NCBI RefSeq assembly: GCF_000001735.4
Contig: NC_003070.9
Span: 5,704,001 to 5,768,000 of the forward strand
Direction: 5' to 3'
DNA from: Arabidopsis thaliana
Taxonomy: Eukaryota; Streptophyta; Magnoliopsida; Brassicales; Brassicaceae
DNA: 64,000 nucleotides
Position numbers and translations under genes: made by a program. Of the stretch, positions 13,601 through 25,220 are shown piece after piece (position 1 is the stretch's first letter; every line of letters starts with the position of its first letter). The notes beneath the pieces are model-generated. The model was not told the origin of the DNA and ran no database searches. It worked only from the letters and a program-made list of their open reading frames with translations.

Positions 13601-16600
13601 ATTGTTTCTACAACAGAGGCAGACTTATCTCAGGATGCTGAAAGAAAGGATCATAGGCCATTGAAGTCAGAGACCATGGAAGTGAAAGTGGAAATTCCTG
13701 ATAATTCTGTTCAAGCAGGATTCGGCATCAAAGAAACGAAAAGTGAACCTTTTGAAAATGTTCCCAAGCCTAAGCCTGTCAGTGAACCAGGTAAACATGG
13801 TTTATCTGGTGACTCGCCAAAGCAAGAAAACATCAAAATGAAGAAAGAGCCTGGATGGCCGAAGAAAGAGCCTGGATGTCCAAAGAAAGAAGAACTGGTG
13901 GAGTCTCCTGAACTTACCTCAAAATCTAGAAAACCAAAGATAAAGGGTGTTTCTTTAACTGAATTGTTTACTCCGGAACAAGTGAGAGAACATATCCGTG
14001 GTCTTCGTCAGTGGGTTGGCCAGGTTTGCTATTTTATTTACAAAAAGTTTACAGAGAAGCAAGTCTATTCATATATCTAAGATGAATCTCTAGCTATGTG
14101 ATCATTGATGAATACCTTGTCATTTAAATTTTAATGTGTGTGCAGAGTAAAGCCAAAGCAGAAAAGAATCAGGCAATGGAGAATTCAATGAGTGAGAATT
14201 CCTGCCAGTTATGTGCGGTGGAGAAGCTTACATTTGAGCCACCACCTATTTATTGTACTCCTTGTGGTGCTCGTATCAAAAGGAATGCGATGTACTATAC
14301 TGTTGGAGGTGGTGAAACTCGTCATTACTTTTGTATTCCCTGTTATAATGAATCCCGAGGAGACACTATTCTCGCTGAAGGGACTTCCATGCCAAAGGCA
14401 AAACTCGAGAAAAAGAAAAACGATGAAGAGATTGAAGAATCGGTAAGACTATCCTATCAGTAGAGTTGTATTGTCATTTGCATCTCGTTTTGTTGGTTTT
14501 TCTGAGTTTGTCTATTTCGTTTGATGTTTTTTGTAGTGGGTCCAATGTGATAAATGTCAGGCCTGGCAGCATCAAATATGTGCTCTATTTAATGGGCGGA
14601 GGAATGATGGGGGGCAAGCTGAGTATACCTGCCCATATTGCTATGTAATTGATGTGGAGCAAAATGAGAGAAAGCCTTTACTTCAGAGTGCTGTTCTTGG
14701 AGCGAAAGATCTGCCAAGAACAATTCTCAGTGACCATATAGAGCAGCGGTTGTTTAAAAGGCTGAAGCAGGAAAGGACTGAGAGAGCCAGGGTTCAAGGA
14801 ACAAGTTATGATGAGGTAATCTGGCGGTGGAATACAGGGTTTTAAAGTCTCATGTGATTTTGCATTGAGTCCTATCTTCTATTGTTTGTTGAAGTGCTAC
14901 TTCACTGGAAACAATAGATTGAAGCTTACTGGTTGGTCACTGATTGTTTAATTTTTCTTTTACTGGCACTAACAGATTCCAACTGTTGAATCCCTTGTGG
15001 TTAGAGTTGTTTCATCTGTTGACAAGAAGCTAGAAGTTAAATCTCGATTTCTTGAAATTTTTCGGGAGGATAATTTTCCGACAGAATTTCCATACAAGTC
15101 CAAGGTAAGAATGATCGACGCACACCATCATTGTATTTGCTTCATGTCCACATTTAATATTTTCAGGATTCCTCTCTTGTAGTAATATCGTTCGTGCTCC
15201 ACATTTTATTTATCAGGTGGTTCTGCTGTTCCAGAAGATAGAAGGTGTAGAAGTATGCTTGTTTGGGATGTATGTCCAAGAATTTGGATCCGAATGTTCA
15301 AATCCCAATCAACGCCGTGTTTATCTCTCGTATTTGGATTCTGTGAAGTACTTTAGACCTGATATCAAGTCTGCTAATGGGGAGGCTCTGCGCACTTTCG
15401 TTTACCACGAAATTCTTGTAAGTTCTGGTTTTTCAACCTAGGTTTATGTGGTCTTCTACATTACATGGATGATTCAAGGGTATTATACCCTGATGCTTTT
15501 TCAGATTGGTTATCTGGAATACTGCAAATTGCGTGGTTTCACGAGCTGCTACATATGGGCTTGTCCACCACTGAAGGGTGAGGATTATATCCTATATTGC
15601 CATCCAGAAATTCAGAAAACACCAAAGTCTGATAAACTACGGGAATGGTCAGTCTAATTGTCTTTGGTGATTTTCTTCATACAGTTTTCGTAGGAAAATC
15701 CTTTACATCCTCCAATTTGCTCCTGGTCTACACAGGTACTTAGCAATGTTGAGAAAAGCTGCAAAGGAAGGAATTGTTGCGGAAACTACAAATCTATATG
15801 ACCATTTTTTCTTGCAAACTGGTGAATGTAGAGCTAAGGTTACAGCAGCTAGACTCCCGTACTTCGATGGTGACTACTGGCCAGGTGCAGCAGAGGATAT
15901 CATATCCCAAATGAGTCAAGAAGATGATGGTAGAAAGGGAAATAAAAAAGGAATACTCAAGAAACCCATTACAAAGAGGGCTCTTAAAGCATCTGGCCAG
16001 TCGGATTTCTCTGGGAATGCTTCCAAAGACCTGCTACTAATGCATAAAGTAGTCATTTCTTTCTATGCACTAGTCCTTTCCTGCATATCAGCTTAAGTAA
16101 TTCGTTTTTTTTTTTTTTTTTGCCTTTGTGTTCGTGTTAATATTATTTCTGTTTGTGTTTAGCTTGGTGAGACCATTCATCCAATGAAGGAGGATTTTAT
16201 CATGGTTCACTTGCAGCATAGTTGCACACATTGCTGTACGCTGATGGTAACTGGAAATCGTTGGGTTTGCAGCCAATGCAAAGATTTCCAGTTATGTGAT
16301 GGGTAAGAATTGTCCTTTCACTTCTGGTGTTTATTTTTTTTTCCGCTCGTTTTGGCGCTTTTGTTATTGTGAATTGGTTTGTATAACTTGGAAGCGTTTG
16401 TGGTTATCTTTGTGGAAGAAACTTATTGGTAACCCTTTGTGTTATTTTTATACCTTTCAGATGTTATGAGGCTGAGCAGAAACGAGAAGACAGAGAAAGA
16501 CATCCTGTTAATCAGAAAGATAAACATAATATTTTTCCTGTAAGTTGCATTGGCTTGTTTTGGGTCAGGAACTGTGACGAGGTTCTGTCACTTAGTCTCA

Positions 16601-17782
16601 TGCGTTTCTCTATTTTATTGTATCGCAAAAGATAATGTGTTTGATATTGTAGGTTGAGATCGCCGATATTCCTACGGATACTAAGGACAGAGATGAGATA
16701 CTTGAAAGTGAATTCTTTGATACAAGGCAAGCATTCCTGAGTCTATGTCAAGGGAACCATTATCAGTATGATACACTGAGGCGGGCAAAACATTCTTCCA
16801 TGATGGTGCTTTATCATCTGCATAATCCTACTGCTCCTGCCTTTGTGACAACATGTAACGTATGTCACCTCGATATTGAAAGTGGTCTAGGCTGGCGCTG
16901 TGAAGTTTGCCCAGACTATGATGTGTGCAATGCTTGTTACAAGAAAGAGGGTTGTATTAATCATCCTCATAAGTTAACAACTCATCCATCTCTAGCTGAT
17001 CAAAACGCTCAGAATAAAGAAGCTAGGCAATTGCGAGTCTTGCAGGTACTGTAATATTCAGTTTTTTGTTGTTGTTGTTGTGCATGGTAGATCCTCTTGA
17101 AAAAACTGCCTCTTCTTCTCTTGCTTTAGGCTTCTTCTGATTTGAGAAAACAATTGGGCTTTGTTAGGTCATATAGCTCCCACAATGTATCTGAAGTGCT
17201 AAAGTTTTCATTTATCTAAAATATGCAGCTCAGGAAAATGCTCGATCTTCTGGTGCATGCGTCGCAATGCCGTTCTCCAGTTTGTCTATATCCCAACTGC
17301 CGCAAAGTGAAGGGGCTATTCCGACATGGTCTCCGCTGCAAAGTACGTGCTTCAGGAGGTTGTGTTCTATGCAAGAAAATGTGGTATCTGTTGCAACTCC
17401 ACGCTCGGGCCTGCAAGGAATCCGAGTGTGATGTACCTCGATGCGGGTAATCTCTTTAACTTCTGTCCCTGTCTAACATTTTGCAATCGATCTCTTAACG
17501 GGATCATTCAGTATTTGCCTTTTCTTTCAACAAGTAAAAACGTAAAATTGAAAGTAAAAACGACATTTTTGGATATATTAGAACCGGGGCATAACATATG
17601 GCAAAGCTTTTTTGAAAAAAATGGTCCGCATGATTTGTATTGATCATTGTAAATCTTCTCAATTCAGGGACCTAAAGGAACATCTGAGAAGGTTACAACA
17701 GCAATCAGATTCTAGGCGGAGAGCTGCCGTCATGGAGATGATGAGACAGAGAGCTGCAGAAGTCGCTGGAACCTCGGGTTGA
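10692..17782 (+). CDS. HAC12: Histone acetyltransferase HAC12 (p300/CBP type)
   Basis: Sixteen exons (10692-10933, 11174-11288, 11376-11637, 11724-12316, 12422-14023, 14146-14442, 14537-14815, 14976-15104, 15217-15417, 15505-15647, 15736-16048, 16163-16302, 16461-16539, 16653-17045, 17229-17446, 17668-17782) give 1706 residues, the length I recall for HAC12. The N-terminal third is Gln/Asn/Ser-rich. A TAZ1 zinc finger lies at about residues 643-713 ([32 protein letters not shown]). A PHD-type finger follows near 1038-1075 ([15 protein letters not shown]), then the CBP-type acetyltransferase core at about 1100-1400. Two ZZ fingers (around 1405-1450 and 1532-1575) and a C-terminal TAZ2 end the protein. 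These enzymes acetylate histone H3/H4 lysines as nuclear coactivators. A small tandem repeat ([14 protein letters not shown]) sits just before the PHD region. Confidence 0.96.
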
Positions 17783-19160
17783 TTAATTTTTGTAAATACT
17801 AATTTCATTTAGGATCTAAGCAGAAGTGGAAATGTAATCTTCTTCCGAAGGTTAAGAAGATAAAAGAAACTGGTGTTTATGATCTCCACTTGAAGAAGGT
17901 GAAGAAAAAGTGAATAACAGCAGCTAGTGAAGACATGAAACAGCCATATAACGATTTAATTTAGATGGATTCCTATTTAACAGTCGCAAGTCGTGGAGTG
18001 ATGATGATGAATAACTTGAGTGACTTGAAGAGTTTCTCAGCTTAAGTGCCAATTGAAGCAGAAGAATCGTCGTAGATGCTAACTTATGCTGTGTGTAAGG
18101 TCGCGAAAAGGAAGAAATGAGATTCCAGACTCTTCGATTAGTTCAGTGGCTTGATCTGGCTGGTGATTCTTTGACTATACATATATTACTCTGTGACTGA
18201 TTACTGTCTTCTACCTCTCCGTCTTTTTTTTGTAGTCTGGTACAATTTGTAAAATAGCTTATATCCCTTTGGGGGATGTGGCAGGAATGTAATATATATA
18301 CATATAAATAGATAACTTGCTAGATAAGTAAGAAAGATGAAGTGTGTCTCTTTAAGGATGTTTCCTTCTCTTACATTTTTGGGCGAACTTGTATTAACAT
18401 TTTAGTATCGTTTCATTGAATTAGGTTTTGGATTAATAAGGTAAACGTTATCACGACACTGCTACCTTTTCTAAATTTGTGTAGTTTTGTAATGCAAATG
18501 CTATTGTTAGGCTGTTAGCTCCAAGTCATAATTCATAATCTAATATTTGCTTTGGAATCCTTGTTATTGCATTGGCCTTTGTGACCATTGCTGCAATAAG
18601 GGTCACAGTTGCTTCCAATTCCCATCACCAATAGAATCGTGCAGGAAGGAGAAGCCAACGCAGCTTCCTTAACGCTTGAAATATACAGATATGAAATTTT
18701 ATGGAATTATTATATAGTTGGAACTTGGAATGAAATTTTCTTGTTTGTTTCTCCAAAAAAAAAAAAGGTGAAGAAGTATATTTTTTTTTTTAAAAAAAAG
18801 AAGAGGAAAAGAGAGAGTGTACGTGGCTAGTTAATTGGCTCATAAGTCATATCACTGTCCGAAAACACATAAACCAGATTCTGTGGTCTTCTTCTTCTCT
18901 CCTTCTTTCCGAAATGTCAAAATCCTCCGATCCAACCATTTCTTATTCTTCTCTATTTTCTCTTAACGACAAAAAAAAACTTGAAAAATCTCACTTTCGT
19001 TATCCATTCCCAATTTCGACCAAGAGTGTTCTCAATGACAGTCTAGCATGCAAATAAGATTCATTTAACAAACAATTGTATGCATTTAGTATAATTTTAT
19101 CCAAAAAATTTATTTTCAAAATTGTGTCTTTGAGCTCTGTTTGTGTAGCAGAGTTCAAAA
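17783..19160. other. Intergenic: HAC12 3' UTR and HCF173 promoter
   Basis: About 17783-18360 looks like HAC12 3' UTR and flank. The rest is AT-rich with A/T homopolymers near 18755 and 18785. A pyrimidine-rich block at 18890-18960 may belong to the HCF173 promoter or leader. No gene or RNA structure is recognised. Confidence 0.45.
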
Positions 19161-22100
19161 ATGGTGGGTAGTATTGTTGGCAGTAACATGGCTGCGACTG
19201 ATGCGAGGTTTCTAAGCTCGAATTTTGGCAACAGTTTCAGCATCAACACCAGAATTCACAGATTCCATGATCGCTCCCAAATCGTAATCCCTAGGGCTCA
19301 ATCTTCTTCTTCTCCGTCTCCATCTCCACCCTCCGACAAGAAGAAGACCAAAACCCGACCCGGAACCATAACCACTAAGGAGAGCGAAGAGACGGTTGCG
19401 AAGAAGCTCGACGTTGCTCCGCCTTCGCCTCAATCACCACCGTCTCCGCCTACACTGAAGTTGGACGATGTGAATCCTGTGGGATTAGGACGACGATCGC
19501 GGCAGATCTTCGACGAGGTGTGGCGGAAATTCTCTGGATTAGGTCAGATGTCGAGGACAACCCGACCCGATGAGCAAGAGACTCTTGATAGTCTACTCAT
19601 TAGAGAAGGACCTATGTGTGAGTTTGCTGTTCCCGGCGCTCAAAACGTTACCGTTTTAGTCGTCGGAGCTACTAGTAGAATCGGTCGTATCGTTGTCCGT
19701 AAACTCATGCTCCGTGGCTACACCGTCAAGGTTCAAAAAATGCTGATTTTTATAATATAAAGTAGTATTGGTGTGTTTATGCAAATGCTTTAGAGTTTTA
19801 AGAGATTTGAGGTTACCGTTTAGGCACTGGTGAGGAAACAAGATGAGGAAGTGATGAGTATGTTGCCAAGGTCAGTGGATATTGTTGTTGGAGATGTGGG
19901 TGAACCGTCAACGCTCAAATCCGCTGTTGAAAGCTGCAGCAAGATCATCTACTGTGCGACTGCTCGGTCTACGATTACTGCAGACCTTACGCGGGTTGAT
20001 CACTTGGGTGTTTATAACCTCACCAAGGCTTTTCAGGTATAGTAAGATTTGTCCATGACTCAACCGTGGTTAATTTGGTTTCTTGTTTTGTTGAGCAGAG
20101 AGTAGTTTATTCATGTGTGTCGTTTTGAGTATTTGCAGGATTACAATAACAGACTAGCGCAATTAAGGGCGGGTAAAAGCAGCAAAAGCAAGCTTCTATT
20201 AGCTAAGTTCAAGTCAGCTGAGTCACTTGATGGTTGGGAAATTCGTCAAGGAACTTACTTTCAGGACACAACCGCTTCCAAATATGATGGTGGGATGGAT
20301 GCTAAGTTTGAGTTCACTGAAACTGAGAGAGCTGAGTTTTCAGGTACACATTATCTTTCCGGAGAATATGGCAATTGCCAAAGTTTTTTCCTTTGATGTA
20401 TATTTTGAGGTATAGTGGTTTAATCAGTTTTCAAATGCAGGTTATGTTTTCACCCGAGGAGGATATGTTGAGTTGTCGAAGAAACTTTCACTTCCATTGG
20501 GTACCACTCTTGACAGGTATTGCGCGATTTCGTATCAACTTACTCTCAGCTTGTTCTGTGAAATGATTCAATGATAGAAACTTAGAGAAAGGAGTATTAA
20601 ATGAAATTTCTAACACCTCCTGAAACTCATTTAGCCTTATAGCTTCTTTTATATGCTTATGCTTTTATATCAATAGGTACGAAGGCTTAGTTCTTTCTGT
20701 TGGTGGGAATGGAAGATCCTATGTTGTAATCCTTGAAGCTGGTCCATCATCAGATATGTCTCAGAGCAAACAGTATTTCGCTAGGATCAGTACCAAAGCA
20801 GGGTTTTGTCGGGTATATAAAGCATCATCGGTCTTACTCATTAGTCTGACCCCTTTTCCGTTATTTTTTTGGCTAAAACTTTGGTTCCTTGGGCAGGTAA
20901 GGGTGCCATTTTCAGCTTTTCGACCGGTCAACCCAGAAGATCCACCGCTAGATCCATTTCTTGTTCACACATTGACAATACGCTTTGAGCCTAAAAGACA
21001 GGTTTGCTTACTCTTTTCAAAGCTTCAGCAGTTGGTTTTGCGGATTGATCTGTGTGATCATTAACCGAAAACTTTCATTCGTTGGTGTCTGAGTTAGCAA
21101 TCTCTTGGGGTTTTTCCTCTTTCAGAGGCCTGTTGATGGACTTGCTGGTGCGCAACAAGATTTGAGAAGTTTTAGCCTTGTATTTGAGTACATAAAAGCT
21201 TTGCCTGTAAGTACTCCCAACTTAATGTCTACTTACTGAAGATTATCACCTGAAAGAACGGAAAAAAAAAACAGATACATCATCAGCTTCCTGCATTTTT
21301 GTCTGCAGGCGGGTCAAGAAACAGACTTTATTCTGGTATCGTGTACTGGTTCGGGAGTAGAAGCCAACAGAAGGGAGCAAGTGTTGAAAGCTAAGAGGGT
21401 AAGTCCATTTTGTCTTACACATCATAATAACTCTTGAATCTTTCGAGGCTATGGATTGTCAGGGCTTTTGTGCCAGTAGGTTCCATCTTTTCACATCTCT
21501 ATCTCCTTCTCTCTTGATGTCCGCTAAATTTGTTAGGCTGGTGAAGATTCTTTAAGGAGATCAGGCCTTGGATACACAATCATTCGTCCTGGTCCCTTGA
21601 AGGTAATGTTCTTTGAGCTCCAGCCATATTGTATATATATGGCTCTGAATACATATTTTCTGATATAGGAGGAACCAGGCGGGCAACGAGCTCTGATATT
21701 TGATCAAGGAAACAGAATTTCTCAGGTTATTTCAATCACGAAAAACAAACTCAAGCCACCTAGCAAAAGTTCTCTGATGGAGCCACTTATAACTTCCCAA
21801 TGCGCTATTTTCTTTCAATTTCAGGGCATTAGTTGCGCGGATGTGGCTGATATATGTGTCAAGGCACTGCACGATTCAACCGCCAGAAACAAAAGCTTTG
21901 ATGTGAGTTGCAGTTTATAGAGAAACAACTGAGAAAGAATCAATCTTTGACCCTTTTCAAGAACCAAAACTAAGAAAGATTCAATCTTTGATCTATAAAG
22001 AAGAAATCACATCATGGATCTCTCAAATTTCTTCCATTTGGTTTTTACAGGTTTGCCATGAATACGTTGCTGAGCAAGGAATAGAACTCTATGAGCTGGT

Positions 22101-22248
22101 AAAAGAGTAAACAATCACTTGCAATAAGAGTCACATCTACATCATTACATCATCTGATAGTGTTTGTCTCTTTCAGGTGGCTCATTTGCCAGACAAGGCG
22201 AACAACTATCTGACTCCGGCTTTATCTGTACTTGAGAAGAACACATGA
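19161..22248 (+). CDS. HCF173: HCF173, chloroplast psbA translation factor (atypical SDR)
   Basis: Thirteen exons (19161-19730, 19824-20036, 20139-20343, 20441-20516, 20677-20812, 20897-21001, 21126-21206, 21309-21398, 21537-21602, 21669-21725, 21825-21902, 22051-22098, 22177-22248) give 598 residues, the length I recall. The Ser/Thr/Pro-rich, acid-poor N-terminus fits a plastid transit peptide. VTVLVVGATSRIGRIVVRKL is the dinucleotide-binding Rossmann start of an atypical short-chain dehydrogenase. The fold is interrupted by a CIA30-like domain (SAESLDGWEIRQG through LTIRFEPKRQ) and then resumes (TIIRPGPLKEEPGG). HCF173 is known to bind psbA mRNA and promote synthesis of the photosystem II D1 protein. 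The catalytic YxxxK of classical SDRs is not evident, fitting an RNA-binding rather than enzymatic role. Confidence 0.95.
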
Positions 22249-22616
22249 GAAGAAGAATCATTGATTCCATTTTGTATATTGTACACATCTCAAGCTCTGA
22301 TACGCATTACATGCATATATACATACGTACATGTATAACTTGTACATACAAGAATCTCTTTGGTCTCTTTATGTCCATTACCATTTATTTCTTATATTCA
22401 ACTTAAAATTTGTGTGCTAATACAAACAATCCAAGGCCACCAACATAATAAAAAGGGTGTGAAACCCAGTTTTCTATTACACAAAACTCATAATATTTTG
22501 AATGATAAACATAAAAAGTATCTTCATTCATTATAAGTAAACATTGAAACTTCAGAAGATCTCAGACTTTGTCTTATTTATCTCAGATAGTCATGAAGGC
22601 GTACGACACAAACCCA
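22249..22616. other. Convergent 3' region between HCF173 and UP6
   Basis: AT-rich, holding the two converging 3' UTRs. AATAAA-like words occur (for example near 22449) but I cannot assign polyadenylation sites. No gene is seen. Confidence 0.5.
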
Positions 22617-23312
22617 TCAAAGCTTGGAGAAAGGTTTGGCGAGAGAGCTGAAAAACGAAGATGTCGGAGAAACAAACGGCAACTTTCCGGAGCTTTCTTT
22701 TGACTTGCTCTCATCTTCTTCCTCTCCGTCAATGGCTTCTTTCTCAGCATCGTCCACTATCTGCTCCGTCAAAAGTAAATTCACAAGTCAGCCAAAAAAG
22801 AGTCCAAATTAGTTTACCCGGTGGACCAATTGTTTTTAAAACTAAACCTTTTCGGTGACGGCAGGAGAAACAGACGGAACAATAACAGCGAGCTGAGTTT
22901 TAATCCGGTGCAACGCGTCTTTCGTCATACCCTGCGCCGCTCCGGCGAAATCCTTAATGGCTCCTTCCAAAAACTGTTTAGCGTTTTCAAGCGACTCAGA
23001 TGGAACCGAAGCAGCCGATAGTTTTTCTAACACTTTATCCTTAACCGCCGCAAGATTCTTCAGCCCCAACATGATCGTCTTCCTCTGCTTCTCTCCTTCT
23101 TCTTCCTCTGATGAGGAATCCACGGAATCAGGGTTCGTTGCGATTTTGATCGCGTGGTCAGGAGAGTAGAGGTTCCCTTGGCCCACGTTTTCGTCGGATT
23201 CTGGAGAGATTTTGATCGCGTGGTTTGGAGAATATAGCTTCCCCTGGCCCACATCGTCCGACACTGCTTCGCCGTTGTATTTTGTGGCGGATATTCGGTG
23301 ATGATTTTCCAT
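22617..23312 (-). CDS. UP6: UP6, plant protein of unknown function
   Basis: Two exons on the minus strand (23312-22848, then 22760-22617) join in phase to give 202 residues. The N-terminal part has two copies of a short unit, VGQGKLYSPNHAIKI and VGQGNLYSPDHAIKI. A Ser/Glu-rich acidic stretch (SSSEEEEGEKQ) follows, then an Ala/Lys-rich helical region (LAAVKDKVLEKLSAASVPSE and FAGAAQGMTKDALHRIKTQ). The tail is FFSSLAKPFSKL. I see no signal peptide, membrane segment or known catalytic motif. From memory the locus is AT1G16730, annotated only as unknown protein 6. It is head-to-head with the bL20 gene, with about 460 bases between the starts. Confidence 0.85.
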
Positions 23313-23772
23313 TACTACTACAAGATTTTGACAGTTGAAAACTTGAAATTCTTTCTTTTTTTGGTTTTTTCTGTGTGATGGGTCGAGAAGAACAGAGCAA
23401 AGCCACTTAAATTCTGTTTCCGGAAAAGTAATAATGGTTCTGTTTTTGTTTGTTTCCCGGGAAAATGAAGCAGAGTTGGAAAGCTTGTGACACGTGGTAA
23501 TGACATGGCAACACGTGTCCTCTGTCGGGAGTTACTGGATGGGATAGTGGGCTTTGTTTAGTTTGTGATGTTATATAATAAAGGCCCAGTAGATGGAGAA
23601 TTGGTTTTAATAATTGTGTGACCGGATTTGTCTACGACCCGACCCGATCGACCCGGAATTGAAACAGAAGGGGGATACACAGAGGCGGCGTTAGAAGAAG
23701 GAAATGGAGTTACAGTATTAGTGAGAGAAGGACGAAGAATAGATAGAGGAGGAAGAAGAATAAAGAGAAAAG
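23313..23772. promoter_or_regulatory. Divergent promoter between UP6 and bL20 gene
   Basis: Head-to-head intergenic region. An ABRE-like CACGTG(G/T) word occurs at about 23491 and an ACACGTGTC word at about 23512, on the UP6 side. GGGC or GGCCCA words (about 23548 and 23583) resemble the site II motifs common before plant ribosomal and mitochondrial genes. These assignments are by motif only. Confidence 0.4.
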
Positions 23773-24950
23773 ATGAACAAGAAGGAGATCTTCAAGCTAG
23801 CGAAGGGTTTCAGAGGAAGAGCTAAGAATTGTATAAGAATTGCGAGGGAAAGAGTCGAGAAAGCTCTGCAGTACTCTTACAGAGATAGGCGCAACAAGAA
23901 ACGTGAGATGAGAGGTCTCTGGATCGAGCGCATCAACGCCGGTTCTCGTCAGCACGGTGTACGTTTTCCCCCCAATATTGATTAGATTTTTGCCTATTTG
24001 CTTCCCGTCACTGCTAATTGCATTGATTCGATAAATCATGATTAGTTTATAAATAAAACTTCTGAGATATTGGTTGGTTTATTTTTGCAATCTATGATGA
24101 GTTTCTTTTAGGATGGAGCTTGGGATTTAGGGTTTTCTTTTGTTAAATTTGGGTGCTTGATTTCTCCAGAGTCTGTGGTTGCTAGTATAACAAGTTCTAG
24201 TTTGATGTTTCAAACAGAACTTGATGGATTACATTATAGTCTTAACTTTTTTGCTGTATTCTAGAGATTTTTCTTATGCAGTGGCACTCTATGTTTGCAT
24301 CTACCTAGTGATAGAGTTAAAACTTGTTGGTTATAACTAGAAGCGAAAGAATTAGATTGAATAGTTGAATTAAAGTGCATTTTAGATTAGCTTATTTTCT
24401 TCAGATTTTACTGTTGTATCTTTGATCAATTTGGAGCTTTCCAATATCTGAGTTTGAGATATTTATCCAATGGAGATTTTGGATGTGAATGTTTAATTTG
24501 AAACTCAAATATGCTTAAAGAAGTGAATCATTTCGGATTGATTAGAGGAAAAACACATTTCATGTCAATAGTTTTGATCTAACTGAAACAATGATTACTT
24601 CCTAATTCAAGTAGAGAAACATATTTTTCTAACTCGGTTACCTCGTTTTAGCTTTGTAACAAGCTAAATATATGCTATTATAATACTCTGTTTCTTTTGA
24701 ATAAGATGGAAATGACATGTTTGATTGGAATCCTAACATCTAAAACTTGAAACAGGTGAACTACGGGAACTTCATCCATGGACTGATGAAGGAGAACATC
24801 CAGCTGAACCGCAAAGTCCTCTCTGAGTTATCTATGCATGAACCTTACAGTTTCAAAGCACTTGTGGATGTCTCCCGCAAGTCGTTCCCTGGAAACAAGA
24901 ACGTGGTCCAAGCATCTCGGAAAGTAGACATTTCATCCATCAATGCCTAG
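23773..24950 (+). CDS. Bacterial-type ribosomal protein bL20
   Basis: Two exons (23773-23958 and 24756-24950) separated by a long 797-base intron give 126 residues. The sequence starts [19 protein letters not shown]. It carries the L20 core: [20 protein letters not shown], then [28 protein letters not shown]. bL20 binds 23S-type rRNA and is needed early in large-subunit assembly. Being nuclear and not the plastid rpl20, it most likely serves the mitochondrial ribosome. No separate presequence precedes the conserved domain, and the basic N-terminus itself may target it. From memory this is AT1G16740. Confidence 0.9.
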
Positions 24951-25220
24951 TTAGGACCAAGTTAGTTTAATCTTGTCCTTCTTATGAACACGGAATATTT
25001 AGTTATTTGTCAGAATAACATGTACCCCGGTGATATTACTATACTTTTGCAATTTGAGAGAATGTATTTCGTCTTCTTTATTTCGTTGAGCAGATCTAAA
25101 TCCATTTATTTGTTTATTAGTTTGAGAAAATAAGATTGAATCACCTAAATAATCATAGATCTAAACCCTAGGATCGGAACAGTATTTGCTTTAATCACAT
25201 CATTGTGAATCAATGCCTTG
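24951..25220. other. Convergent 3' region
   Basis: Holds the 3' UTRs of the bL20 gene (+) and the DUF547 gene (-). AT-rich, nothing else seen. Confidence 0.5.
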
